DNA of 64,000 nucleotides, taken from contig JANSLP010000014.1 of NCBI GenBank assembly GCA_029298735.1, positions 124,001 to 188,000 on the forward strand, given 5' to 3'. A program made the position numbers and the translations under genes. The stretch's first letter is position 1, and each line of letters starts with the position of its first letter. Below, piece after piece: positions 21,653 to 33,556 of this stretch. The notes under the pieces are model-generated. The model searched no databases. It saw nothing but the letters and a program-made list of their open reading frames with translations, and was not told the DNA's origin. The stretch comes from Ophiostoma sp. CBS 140.51 (taxonomy: Eukaryota; Ascomycota; Sordariomycetes; Ophiostomatales; Ophiostomataceae).

Positions 21653-24600
21653 CGTGTTGGCGCTAGCCGTTGAACGGCCCGAGCCCAGTAGTTCGCCAGA
21701 TTTTCGTTGACTATTTCTTAGGAGCGCATCGGTGATATCGAAATAGACGGTGTGCTGTTCATGGTGCGGTACAGTCAGGGAATGGGGAAGATAAGCTTTG
21801 AGGCCTTTCAGTCTGCAACAAAAGGCGACAAGTGGATGTGGCGGCTTTTGTCGCTCGAAGCAGGGATCGAGAAATGAGGCGGCTTGGACTTGGTCGAGAA
21901 CTCAAAGACCCAAAGGCACGTAAAAATAGAACAAAATATTGCAGTCGCTTTGAAGCGAGAAAAACGCAGTGTCCAGCAGATGCGTCGTTGTTTTCGAAGG
22001 AGAGAAAGAAATTGCCGATCTTGGTACTGCCGCTCTGCCAATGCTCTCCCCTCTTCGTCAACGTTCTGCCTCTTAGTCGAAGCACACTTTGAGCAACCAG
22101 GTGGCGTTGTACACTCTCAAAACTCGTCAGTCGCCGGTGCCGTCACTCAGTTGTCCTTCGTGGAAGGACAGGACTGTTATGCTGCGTCTCGCGCCTCTGT
22201 CGTCGTCCGTTCTTGTCGCAAACCTTCGGCTATCATAAAATCATAGGCTAGACTGCAGCCAGTGCCGTCGCAATCCAGCGCATCGCGCGAACGGAAGAAA
22301 GTCGTCTTTTGGTCACAAATATCTAATTCGATCGGTAATGTGAGAGCGAGAGGAGGAAGAGGTGAGGAGACGAGGGGAAATGGCGGACTTTGGTCGCGCA
22401 GGGACATGCGCTGTATTTCTGCGATCCAAGTCGTTGAGGGGTTCCGCTGGTGGTGAGAGATGTGCGATGGTTCGAAATTGGCGATCGTCGAGCGTGATGA
22501 GAATAATAGAAGTAGAGTCAAGGAGAGAAGAGGGGGAGGTAATATTACGCTGCACGATACAGGTGTTGAGTGTGTCTCTGAGCAAGAATAGGAAAGAGCC
22601 AGAGAGGCTGGGAAAGGCAAGAGCAAGGGAGAACAGAGTGACTGGAAGGGAAGGCGCCGCCCCCAATCCTTGCATGCTCCAGGCCCTGCCTCGCCTGCTC
22701 TGGAAGAATTCTTTTAAGGTGCAATGCCCTGCTGCAAGCATCCACCCTTGAGATTAGCGGGCAAAGGCGCTGAAGTGGCTGTAAAGGTTTCAAGAACACA
22801 GGCCTGACGACGACGAAGCATTGCGGCGGCGAATATGCAGCGAGAGCGAAGGTGTGCAGCAGCGTCCCATGTCTGAGAATCTTGGGTCCTTCCTCTTTCC
22901 ACCTGCGAAGCAGGCTATCCAAACACTGGATGCCATGCATTTTTTTGCAGTCATGATGCTTTTGGACCCGCCAGCGGACTTCAGCTGCATTAGCGGCTGC
23001 TTCCAGCAGCGAATTGGACTCGGACCCCGCTCGCTAGGCCAAGCCGTTCCTGCCACCCGAGTTTTTTCTCCTGTCCATGATCGTTATTTCTCTCTTTGTA
23101 GCCATTTGGGTCGTGCTTTCTGTCTTTTTGTCAGTTTTGTGCTTGTGTCCTGGGTCTTCCCTCTTTTGAGGATTGTTTGAATAAACAAATGCCCTAGGGA
23201 AGGAACTGAGGGCCGGTCCTTCCCTGGTTGACTATGTCTAGTGGGCAAAAGCGCTCATGGGCGAGGCCGCTCCTTCCCTCCCGTGGCGCCAGTACGAGGC
23301 CAACACGCGGCATGTGTGTAGATCAGCAGAATGAGGACAGTGGCGCAAAGAGGAAAGTGGTCAGAGCCCATGACGAGTGTTACTTTGATTTTCTGCATCG
23401 ATTAAGTGGACTCTCATGGAAGGCGCGAACGGGAACACAGCCTTCCTCTTCTCTTCACGTTCTTTCCTCGAAAACTTCGTCGGAGACATCTACGATCTCT
23501 TCGGGGTCTTCCCCTCCCCTTTTCTACACTTATATTTCCCTTCCAATTTTTTCTTCCTCTCACCACATGTCTCTCACCCACCCTTCGCCCACCTTCGACC
23601 TTCTCTTCTGACACCCTCTCCTGTCCAGATTGGCCGGCTGCGACTAGACGTGCAGGATGCAGGAGACCACCCACGAATCAGAGCACGGGGCCGGCTCTCG
23701 AGGCTGCTCGGCCATTTGCGAAACCTGCATAGGCTGCAAAGAAGGGCCAAAAAAGGAGAAAGGTCTCGGATCCAGCAAATCAGACACCGAGACGGCTCAC
23801 AAGCAAGGTGCAGCATTTGCAGACAAAAGCTGCAGGGCAGAGAGCGACCCAGCCACGCGCACACAAGATGGACTCGATGTGAGAGAAAATGGAAGAGATT
23901 TCTCTGGCGTTTTGCTAGACCAATGCACCCTACCCCCTTTCTTCGGCCGTTCTATGACTAGTCTCGTGTTTCTGAGCAGGTTTTATCATTACTCTTTCTC
24001 TGTCGGGTTTCTTCTTTTACTGACTTTTTCTAACTCTTCCTGCTCCTGCAAGGGGATGCTTTTCAGCTCGTCAAAAGTAGGCGCTGGATGAAAAGCAGAT
24101 GCCTTGCATAACAACGATGCTCTCGCATCCCACAGTTGGGTCGCCAGTGCCTTTGTGGAGTGCTATTTGTGGTAAATAGTTGAAAGAGGAAAAGAAGCCA
24201 ACCAGAATGTTGCCCTTTTCTTACTCTTTTTAACCTATTTGAATATATTGCCGTAATATATTTCCCCCCTCCGCTCCAGCAAACACAAAGGTGTGGGTGG
24301 TGCCGGTCCGCGATCTCGGAGATCCACTGTTCCGTCAACGATTTTATCTCAAAAGGGACAGAGCCTAGACCAAGCTCGATCACTTGAGTGTTCATCATGG
24401 TATACGGTACAGATGTGCCAGTACATCTTACACCTTACGGCCGTGTTCTCGATGAACCGAGTAGGTAGTGTTGTGTTCCTTCTTCTGCTTTTTTTCCTCA
24501 ACATCTACGACATGCTTCGCTCTCGCTTCGCACCTTTGAGCCAAACTCTCTCGCCAACAACATGCTCCAAGCAGCAGAAGAACAAACAAATACTCAACTC

Positions 24601-25565
24601 AAGCTCCTTTTTCGTGACACGAACATCAGAAGGCGGCGGTCTGCAAGTGCTACGCGACGTCTTGCAGGATCGGCCAAAGGTGAGCTCGAGACTGCAGATT
24701 CTGCGATGGTCAGGATACACTTGTCGTCTCTTTGATCCAAAAAACGATCAATGTTTGAATCCAACCAATTTGAATCAACCAAAGAGTTGTTTCCAGCGGC
24801 AGTGGCTCCTTGCTGTTTGATTTGGTCCCGTTGGCTCAGACTTGTGGACTTTGGCCCCTTTCTCCTGCTTGCAGTCATACGAGACTTGTGTAGCAAAAAG
24901 AAGTCATAGGAAACCAAGACGAAGCAAGGCTCGTTTGCCAGCACACACAAAGGTTGTGCAGCAGCTGAGCCCCGAAGGTCGATATACGCAACCCTGCATT
25001 CGGCACTTCCTGAACCACTTGCATGCCAAGAGGGGAGCCAGCCTCTCACGTCGTGAGGTGTACAGAAATGCTGTATTCTCCGACAAATACCTGTTTTCTC
25101 TCTCAACTACCTCTTCTATTTTCCTTTCACCTCTTATCCAGGTATGATGTGAGTTGACAATGGCCACGTATCGCACAGCAAACAACACGGTAATTTACAA
25201 CTATCATCTTCTTCACCGTCTGTCGACCAAACAAGTGTTCATAGTTGAGGCGGGAGTCATGTACCATGGTCGAGGGCCTCCCGGGCCCGATATGTGTCGG
25301 CATGCCGCGCCCAGATCATACGGCGTTGACGAGCCGTAGGCAAGCCGTGGTCAGGACGGCTTGGCACAAGTGGGCCAGCCGACTGCAAACGGGAACGGGA
25401 TGCACAGCCTCGTCGTGTAGCGCACCTCCACTTGCATCAGCCTTAAAAGGTGTGCATCTAAAAGTTTAGTCGTGCCGGCTGCCAGTTGACACGTCTGTGG
25501 GAGCGAGGCTCGGGGCCATTCTTGGCGGATGATGCCGTTGCTGAGCGGAGCCAACCTTTTTTTTG

Positions 25566-25610
25566 GTTTGATTTTATATTTTAAAAATCAAACGAAAAAT
25601 AAAATCAAAC
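25566..25610. repeat. A+T-rich hairpin with an internal third arm
   Basis: Left arm 25566-25582 (GTTTGATTTTATATTTT) pairs with right arm 25595-25610 (AAAAATAAAATCAAAC); a middle copy AAAAATCAAAC (25583-25593) can also pair with the left arm. It follows a T8 run. Confidence 0.8.
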
Positions 25611-27451
25611 GCGGGACGAAGGGATAACGGGCCCGTCACCATATCCGGAAGTTGGCATTTTCGCATGCATATATTTCTTGTCTTACCCATGAGCACGAGC
25701 GCCCATGACATTGAACGCCAACCCCCTTAGCCAAGAAGACGTACGGCAAGATCATATTGTCCAGGAGATGCAGCCCGTCTCCCAAATATGAGAGAGCATC
25801 ATGACATGTTGATGTCGAGTTGTCACGAGGTATTGTCAAGACGCTACGAGATATTTGGTCATTGATTTATCTTACTTTATCGAAATCGAACATGTCTCAT
25901 GGCACCGTGCTATCCATTAACCAATGCTGAGGATAGGCACAATACACGCAGGTCATTTTTCCTAGAAAGTCTTAATGGTGATAGAATGCCCCACGATGTT
26001 CGGCAGCTTCATATTGCTTGGGGATCTTAGAAGTCAGCATTCGTCACAGCAGCGTCACGACTCGAAAGTCCCTCTTTCACTCGGATTCGGGTAGCCTGAC
26101 ATGACCCCATTACATCATCATCGTCACCTCTCTATCAGCAGGATCGTCGTCGGCGACGGATGCATCTACTCATGAAAGAGCCAATATGGCACGCGCATAT
26201 GCATTGACGGGTCGAACTCTACTCCTCTCATGCCTACAGTCTTTGACGGCGTATTTTTTCTTTCCTAAGAGGCACTGCATAGCATCGTCATGTCGGAAGT
26301 CGGTGACGCCATTCGGCCACGACCTGATGATCTGTCTACAGCTCATACTCTTTGTCTCTTCGACGACAACCAACATTTGATGAGCCGGAAGTCGGGGCAC
26401 TCTCCTTTGATGGATATGAAGAACAAAGCGTCTAAAGCTGGAGCTGTCCCAAGCTAGATGGTAGCTCGGCTATGGAGCCCTTCTGACAGAACCACATAGT
26501 CTGTCAATCGGGTTCCAAGGAATTTCATATCCCTTGTTCTCGTCACTGTGAGTCTTTCACAACATCTTTACTGTCCTTCGCTGAATTCCGATATCTTTTT
26601 TACGGCTTGATGCGATATCGACATCGTCAGATCGTCTAACTCGATGTACTCAGTAGTCTTTCTCTCCCGTTCTGTCCGAAATCAGCAGTCTGTCACGTTG
26701 TCTGTCACATCGTTCTTTGTCGACCGACCCCCTGGTCCCTCGATTGCCCCTGCAATTCCCCCTCTTCACCCGCCAGACAGACGAAGTACTTTTGGTCGCT
26801 ACGACGCGCCAAAGCAGTAACATCGAAGCTATGACGCCTTGATTATCCCCTCCATCCATTCTTCTCACGCCGATGGATGTCAAGACAAAGCATATTCTTT
26901 CACTGCTTTCTTGCTTTCTTTCATCCACGTCCAACCGTTGGAAAAGTGAGACATACAGGGCTCTATTTCCCTTTATTTTTCAGCAAGTCGATTAAACTAT
27001 CCACGAGTGCCGGAAGCACCTTTCTGGCAAATGCCCATCATATTTCTCTCGGACAAGAGCCGGAGGATCATCTCCAATAGGGAAACAAAAGAAAACAGCA
27101 AGGGCAAGACAAGAGCAACCTCAAAGGGATATGCATAATACGCGGGAGACCAAGGTGACCATAACCAAGAATAGAGCGGCGATATGCGATATCGGTGCTG
27201 TTGGCGGTTGTTCTACGGAGCAAAAGCTGTTTTCGCCTCACTCCGTCTCCTTTTCCCTCCCTTGTCTCTCCCTCTTTTTCTGATCTCCTCGCCACTGTGG
27301 CGGGAGCTCCTTCCTCGTCCCAACAGCTTTAGCCGTTTGCTCGCTTGGAAGAGCTCGAGTGCCTTTACTTGCGTCGTTTAAGCTTTTGTCTTCCGCTTCT
27401 TTCTCTCCTTTGTGTCCTATCGGGGCTACCATTTCCAACCAACCGCCGCCG

Positions 27452-28194
27452 CTACTGTCCTTCTTTTTGCATAACGGAGTCGCAAGCGAGGTTTTGTGCT
27501 CGGGATAGACCAATGTCGTGCCCGCACAAGTGCATGTTATTCAGCGCATTGACGCTACGGGGAAGCTGGTCCAGGACGGTTCGAGCCATTCGCTCTTCTT
27601 CTTTTAGCTTTTTTTCGGTGATGTGTCGTTTATCGTTTATCAGGCATTCTCTAAGCTCCGTCGATAAAGCTGCTCTTATCGTAATATTGAATGCCAACAG
27701 CTTCACTGTCTCGACTGGGTCTGTGTCGTAACGCCCCTGCTGGCCGAGGGACTGACTGGCGCGCCAATCAATAGGCATGTCTTACAAAAAAACGTTTTTT
27801 TTTACCATCTGCGACAAAATGTCTCTTTCAACGATGAACCGAGGGACAATGTCTGAGAACCACGCTTTCCGTCGCCGGTTTCAATTTCTGTTCACAGCTC
27901 TATCGAATGTGTTTCTGTACGTGCATGGTATCTTGATATTGTTCTGCACATCTTTTCCGGATGGTTTGTTCCCTCATCCTGCATTCGTTTCATAAATTCC
28001 TTCCCTCGTATTTTCTCCGGTATGAAGGGTCTACCCTGGCGACGATCTCTTTGTCGCTGGCCAAGCCAGATCCTTACGTCGTAAGTATACTTCTCGAGCT
28101 TCTTCACTGAATTCTCTGTATCATTAATGCTCCGCAGTATTCCGAACCCGTCTGGCTCATCTCTCGTCCGGTCCTCATCCCATCTTTTATTCCC
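27452..28194 (-). other. Possible unrecognised coding region (two open blocks)
   Basis: On the minus strand a block open from 28194 to 27892 (about 100 codons, e.g. VKKLEKYTYDVRIWLGQRQR) and a second ATG-started block 27778-27452 (108 codons, e.g. LSTELRECLINDKRHITEKK) have mixed, protein-like composition with charged amphipathic segments and no low complexity, unlike other frames nearby. Splicing from a weak GTACAG donor (27920) to a TTTTTTTGTAAG acceptor (27781) would join them in frame. There is no in-frame ATG for the first block and no recognised family, so this may be a gene with missing 5' exons, a decayed gene, or chance. Confidence 0.2.
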
Positions 28195-29960
28195 TTACAA
28201 TCATAGTTCGACCGCTATTTCTCCAGCCATCCATAGTCGGACGCAAACGGGCGATATACTAGAAAGGTTTCTACACCAAAATCGCACAGTGCCCAAAGTA
28301 CCCCACAAGCTGGGACTTACACCAGCTCCACAGTGTACTTTTCATTTTCATCAGATCCGATCTTCACATTTTCCTCACATCTCTTAAAATAGAAACAGAA
28401 GCAACAGAAAAAAGCGCTCAAGGGGTATTGGCAAAAAATTTCACAAATTTTGCAAAGCCTGAAAGACTCATATAGCCATCTATGAAAATGGCCACGCATT
28501 GTGTGTCGACAATAAAATTAAATATTGGCAATATTGTACGTCGTAATTATCGATAGCATTGTCAGCCAAGTAGCCACAAATATGTCTCAATTGTCTTTTT
28601 CATCGGCCTTTTCATCGCATCGACACTATTCTAAAAGGAGTCTTATATCTTACGAAGTAATGAATTTGTCGTCATCGTCTTTCAGCCCAACGTTACGCTC
28701 GTCGCCTCCGTCGTCCGTCGAGGAGCTTCCCACCCACCTGTGCTTTCCATGCTCTCTTTGTCGTGCTCGATGGCTCTTGGAAAGCCTTTCTTGTTCTGGG
28801 ATGGATCTGTCTTGCATCTCTTGCACTTGCTTGCACGTTTCTTTGTTTGTACTTCCGCTACCAATTAGTTAGTGGCGCTACTTTCCTTCTTTTTGCTCTT
28901 TTTGCTCTCTGATGTAATCCTTCGAGCCTTCCTCTTTCATATGCAGATGCAACTCCCTACTGTGTGCTCCTCTCTCTTTCTCTCTTTTGTGAACTGCATC
29001 CCTTCCATCACCAAAAAGCAGGGCATGCCATGAAAGAAACAGGTCTGCAAACCGACCAGCCTTCTCCACTGTTGCAAATGGCAACCATGTCAAACATGTC
29101 TAAAAAAAGGGATCCCGCAAGTCTGTCGTGCCTTTTTACCATGCTGTGAGTGCATGTCGCAGTGGGCACAAGTGGGCTGGATTGCCTTAATTATGGAGCC
29201 TGCCCCTTCCTAACCGGGCAGCGCTACTGCGGAAGGAATGGATCGTCCAGCTGCCCCAGCCCACTGGAGCTCTTTCCCCACCACCTCCAGCGCCTGACTG
29301 CATCAACAGTGCACCTTCCCTTTCCCACCCCGCCATTAGTTGGGAGAAGAGCTCCTTCCCTTCCCACCACCCCGTCTTCTGGAATGCGCCCACCAATGCA
29401 CCTTCCCGTTTAACAGTCCCAAATGTGTGCGATGGTCTTGCCTTGTGTGGACGGAGAATAACTATTTTTGTTATTGTTGTACCTTGTCTCTTTGCACCTG
29501 CATCTCCTATTTCCGTTTCTGATGATCGTACAAGAAACATGCTCAGAAATGGCTAGCATCGAAACGCAAGCAGCAAAAGAGCCACAAAACTTGGCAGTGC
29601 AATCCCTTTGCACGGCGCATCGCAATCAACAACCACCTTGTCGCAAGAGACAAAAAACAAGAGACTTGCGAATGCGACACGCCAGCGCCAACACCAAACA
29701 AGGGCCCGCACTAGATCTCGCCATCTTCGATTTGCCTGTTCTCTCCTTTCTGGCCTTTCGTTCTGCCCAACCGCCCGTTTTGTCGCTTACTCCACTCGCC
29801 TTCCTGTTCTTTTTTTGTTCAGTGTGCGGCTCATCAACACAGATGGACTACCATAGGTCACGAAACAGCTGCATGCGAGAGGGAGTGATCTGTGTGGAAA
29901 AGCGCAATGAAGAGGGAAGTCTACCGAGCTCAGGTTCTCTGCCAGGCCGCCTATGCAAGG

Positions 29961-30060
29961 CGCCTAGGGTAAAGCATTTGTGCCTCAGGCACGACCCTAG
30001 GTGGCGATATGGGCGCGCAATTCTAACCCCCTAGGGAGACACTGCTGGGCACTGCTGGGC
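29961..30060. repeat. Compound inverted repeat followed by direct repeat
   Basis: Outer arms CGCCTAGGGT (29961-29970) and ACCCTAGG-TGGCG (29994-30006) flank an inner palindrome GTGCCTCAGGCAC (29980-29992). A CCCCCTAGGG palindrome follows near 30027-30036, then two tandem ACTGCTGGGC units (30041-30060). Confidence 0.75.
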
Positions 30061-30512
30061 ACTCTCTCGACGCAACCTCAACACAGTACAGGTCCTCTTC
30101 TCGGCGGTGTTCTGAACGTCCTGGCTCCCTGGATCTCCCTGCTGCATCTCGCATACTAACTTTCTGCGCCGGCGTTCCAGCTTTCCTTGCCAGAGCTTGG
30201 CCCAGGCCCTGGTCTGTCTCGCCATGTCTCTCTCTCACGCAAACTCCTTTGCGACCATGACATCAGAGAGACCCGCTTAGAAGCAAGACCTCGTCCCCCG
30301 GCCATTTTCAACCACTCTCATCGCTGGCCCGGCATCCTCGAACCTCTTTTCGCCTCTGAGCTTCGACATCGCCTCACCAAAGAGGGATAGGGGAGGCAGT
30401 AAGTACATTCATTGGCTCGGTCGCCGTTGCTCGCTGGACAACCAAACAGCATCTCTCTTTTGAGATTTCTACATGCCGGGGGCCAGTGTCGAGGAAAATG
30501 AAAGGAGGGCAG

Positions 30513-30548
30513 CTAGCAAGGACTCTAGCAAGGACTCTAGCAGGGACT
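30513..30548. repeat. 12-nt tandem triplication
   Basis: CTAGCAAGGACT repeated at 30513, 30525 and (with one A-to-G change) 30537. Confidence 0.85.
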
Positions 30549-31151
30549 GTTGCCAGTCGAGCCAGTATTTGCCTGTTGGTTAAACTCTGTTCCCCAAGCC
30601 AAGCGAACGCGGTCGTTTTCGTTGTGTCTTTGATGCTCTTGGTAATGTCTTACACCGAACCGTTGCCAGGCATGCCGGTCCCAGCCTGCCCTTGGGGTAC
30701 TGTGTATTGTTCTCTTTTGTCTCTTTCTGTCGTCTGCCTAGGGGCTGGGCGGATTCCTCGGGCGAGGACAAAGGGAACCTCGTGGGGACTTGCAAACCCA
30801 CCGGCGCCGAGTGGCGATCCAAAGTCACTCGAGTCCATGTCCATGTTTCGTCATCCTCGCTCCGTCTCGCTTCCATCTCCCTCGCTGGCCATCTCGCCAT
30901 TTCTGTTCCTGGGGAGAGCATGCCAGGCCTCCCAGTTACCTCCCTCCTCCTAGATCAAGACTCAATGGGGGTTGCCGGTCCTCGCAGCTCCCTCTTCTTC
31001 TTCTCGTCCGCTATTCCCATGGACCGGTGTTGCCGTTCCGTCTAGATCTTAATCATCTAATGTCCTCCCTTTGTCAGGACCTGCTCTATTAAAGAAGCAA
31101 CTCTATCCCCCATATTCCGATCCCCTTATATTCCGGTCCCTCTCTCCTCTC

Positions 31152-31291
31152 TTTTCTTTTTTCTTCTTCTCTTTTTCTTCTTCTCTTTTTCTTCTTCTCT
31201 TTTTCTTCTTCTCTTTTTCTTCTTCTCTTTTTCTTCTTCTCTTTTTCTTCTTCTCTTTTTCTTCTTCTCTTTTTCTTCTTCTCTTTTTCTT
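31152..31291 (+). repeat. 14-nt polypyrimidine minisatellite (about 10 copies)
   Basis: Unit CTTTTTCTTCTTCT repeated about ten times, ending about 150 bp upstream of the start codon of the wall protein gene. Long CT tracts are common in strong fungal promoters and leaders, so copy number might influence expression (inference). Confidence 0.9.
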
Positions 31292-31439
31292 TCCTCCTCT
31301 ACCTCGCCTTTACTGTCACTCGCTCAGAGCATTGTATCGGCCGCCTTCACACAGCAGCAACATCCCAAGAGCTTCCATTCGCATTCTTCACCATTCCCGC
31401 CTCAGGTTAATTTCAATTACACCACTCAACACCATCATC

Positions 31440-31982
31440 ATGAAGCCCTCTTCGATCCTCCTCGCCTTGACGGCCGGCGCTGTCGCCTACGGCCAGTCTT
31501 CTTCGGCTGCTCCCTCGTCTGAGGCCCCGTCCTCCTCGGCCGTCTCTTCGGCTAAGTCCTCGGCTGCCTCTTCGGCCGCCTCCTCGGGCGCTTCGTCTGC
31601 CGCCTCTTCGGCTGCTTCGTCTGCTGCCTCGTCGGGCGCTTCTTCGGCCGCCTCGTCGGCTGCCTCGTCGGCTCCCGCCACGACCTCTGCCCCCACCACC
31701 GCTGCTGGCGGCGGTGGTGCTGGCGGCAACGGCACTGCTACGACCACTGCTGCTGGCGGTGGCGGTGGCAGCTCCGGCGGTAACGGCACCTCGGGCGGTG
31801 GTGGCGGCGGCTCCTCGGGCGGCAACGGTACTGGCACCACCACCGGCGGCTCCGGCGGCTCTGGCGGCAACGGTGGCAGCGGTGGCGGTGGTGCCACCAC
31901 TGTCCCCACTGCTGGTGCCTCTGCCAACAAGGTCGGCTCCCTGCTGGTTGTTGTCGGCGCTGCTGCCATCTACTTCCTGTAA
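31440..31982 (+). CDS. Small secreted GPI-anchored Ser/Ala/Gly-rich wall protein
   Basis: 180 residues. A signal peptide (MKPSSILLALTAGAVAYGQ) is followed by a Ser/Ala block built from SSAAS and SSGAS units (about 20-85), a Thr/Pro linker (PATTSAPTTAAG), and a Gly-rich segment with four NGT N-glycosylation sites (about 95-160). The C-terminus is a short spacer and a hydrophobic tail (VGSLLVVVGAAAIYFL) without a basic end, the standard GPI-anchor signal. No catalytic residues are visible; a structural role at the cell wall is inferred. The frame extends upstream through the CT minisatellite, but the ATG at 31440 with context CATCATG begins the signal peptide. The repetitive block is prone to length change between strains. 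Confidence 0.88.
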   Translation: MKPSSILLALTAGAVAYGQSSSAAPSSEAPSSSAVSSAKSSAASSAASSGASSAASSAASSAASSGASSAASSAASSAPATTSAPTTAAGGGGAGGNGTATTTAAGGGGGSSGGNGTSGGGGGGSSGGNGTGTTTGGSGGSGGNGGSGGGGATTVPTAGASANKVGSLLVVVGAAAIYFL

Positions 31983-32746
31983 GCGGAGTAAACTCCTGCA
32001 GAGAGTTTACTGCCCAATTTACAACCAAAACAACAACCCGCATTGGCAAGACAAAATCATCACTCCCCCACCCATGAGCACAGCTTGCACCTCATCACGC
32101 GTTCTCGTGAGATAAGAGTCGTTGCGCTTCTCATTTTAATATATATCCTCTTCTGGTTTTTTGTTCTTGATCCAAACCACCGGCGTTTCAACTCGGACTG
32201 GCGAATTTGGAGTTATTGCTTAATACTTGAGGTTGCTTTCGTCTCTTGCGAGAGATGAAAGTCGGTCGACTTGGCTTGTCCATCTTTGACTCTTTCTCGA
32301 GACCTTTATTTATGGTCAACAGTGAGAAAACAAGATGGATAAGTTCACTTAGACTGTTGCTGCAAGTCGGCACACCTCTACTGGGGGATCTCTTAATATG
32401 GATGGATGCATTTTTGTCTGGTTTTTCAAACCAACCTAATACTATATAGACCGCAATTTTTTGCAAAAAAATGATTTCTTGAAAAGAACAAAATTACCCG
32501 CGTTTATTTCTCTGTGATATGTGTGACATGTGGATATTTGATGTGGCCATAATGACCATGTAAGTTCTTGTAAGTTCTTGAAACATTCCCAACAGACCCT
32601 TGCCTTGTATGTTAGTCTGTTGAAGTACACTTCGGATCCCAGCCCTTGAAGCATTGCACCTTGTTCCCTACCCTACACTCTCGTGTTCTCTCCCCCACAA
32701 CACACGGTGTTTCATGCTGCCTTGCTGGCCTCTAACCTCCGCCGCT
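31983..32746. other. Convergent 3' region, no gene
   Basis: A+T-rich 3' flanks of the wall-protein and HD-hydrolase genes. A perfect tandem of TAAGTTCTTG lies at 32561-32580. Nothing else seen. Confidence 0.6.
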
Positions 32747-33556
32747 TTACGCCTCGACACCGCCTCCTACGGCAAACGACGCCTCGTTCTGGAACCACTT
32801 CTGGACCGTCCGCAGCCGCTCCGTCCGCTCCTCTGCCAACCGAGTGCCCTCGGGCGTCTTCATCCGCTGGCCGACAATCACCAGCTTCTCGTCAAAGTGG
32901 TCCAGGCTGTCCTCGAGCGTCCGTCCATTTGCCTTGCCATCTGCACCCGCCTTGGCGCCGTACGCAAAGCACCGCGCCACACCCACCGCACCCAGCGAGT
33001 CGAGTCGGTCCGCGTCCTGCACAATCGCCAGCTCGGGCATGTTTCTTGCTAGCTCGGCGACGGCCGCGCGCGTCTCGTCAGTCTTGTTCTCGCCGGACCA
33101 GCTGACATTCTGGCAGACCTTCATGACCTGGCGGCCCAGCTCGACAATGTCTTCTTCCTTGGCCTTCCCCTCACCTGCCGGTACGGACTGCGCACACCGG
33201 TGAAACACGGCGGCAGTCGCCCGTGCACCCGTATCACTGGCATACGGTGTATCCTTCACCAGCGCATCAATGGCCTGTACCTCGTCGTCCGACACGGGCG
33301 CATAGTCGGCGCTCTTAATGTACTTGCGATCGCCGACGTCGTGCAGCAGAGCGGCCAGGGCTACAACGCGCGCGTCGGCGGGCTTGCCAGTGTTGGCCTT
33401 GGTATAGGCCTGGTACAAATGACTCGACAGGCCGACAACACGGCGAATGTGGTTAAAGTCGTGCGAGCCGTCGTACTGGGACATGTGGACACGCACGGCA
33501 GCAGTGACGGCCTCGATGAGAGGGTCACCCTGAAGCGAGAAAGGGTCGGTAGACAT
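32747..33556 (-). CDS. HD-domain metal-dependent phosphohydrolase (YedJ/YpgQ-like)
   Basis: Single exon, 269 residues. The HD metal-binding residues are all present: His36 in SHDFNHIRRV, His72-Asp73 in ALLHDVGD, and Asp181/Asp183 in QDADRLDSLGAVG. This spacing is that of the compact bacterial-type HD hydrolases, for which one member (YpgQ) cleaves nucleoside triphosphates; the substrate here is unknown. The start ATG at 33554-33556 lies four residues before the first hydrophobic segment and no targeting signal is present, so a cytosolic location is likely. Fungal relatives are usually annotated only as HD superfamily hydrolases. It converges with the wall-protein gene. Confidence 0.88.
   Translation of the reverse strand: MSTDPFSLQGDPLIEAVTAAVRVHMSQYDGSHDFNHIRRVVGLSSHLYQAYTKANTGKPADARVVALAALLHDVGDRKYIKSADYAPVSDDEVQAIDALVKDTPYASDTGARATAAVFHRCAQSVPAGEGKAKEEDIVELGRQVMKVCQNVSWSGENKTDETRAAVAELARNMPELAIVQDADRLDSLGAVGVARCFAYGAKAGADGKANGRTLEDSLDHFDEKLVIVGQRMKTPEGTRLAEERTERLRTVQKWFQNEASFAVGGGVEA

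Larger units (their letters stand above)
21653..31439. other. 9.8 kb intergenic region without a firm gene
   Basis: No frame matches a known family. Composition is mixed: C/T-rich blocks (22.3-23.7, 29.2-31.3 kb) and a lower-G+C block (24.1-29.1 kb). Structured elements are an inverted repeat at 23196-23225, an A+T hairpin at 25566-25610, a possible minus-strand coding region at 27452-28194, a compound palindrome at 29961-30060, a 12-nt triplication at 30513-30548 and a polypyrimidine minisatellite at 31152-31291. Copies of AGCTCYTTCC lie at 27305, 29268 and 29350. This could be a decayed gene or element region. Confidence 0.55.

Noticed and set aside
24594..25106. 170-codon minus-strand frame
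   Set aside because: No family resemblance, overlapping frames on both strands and no splice support; left as chance though not excluded.
27571..27595. GGTTCGAGCC as a tRNA B-box
   Set aside because: Flanks cannot form a T-stem and no A-box lies at suitable distance.
31152..31291. Repeat array as CRISPR
   Set aside because: No unique spacers; a pure 14-nt tandem pyrimidine repeat in a eukaryotic genome.
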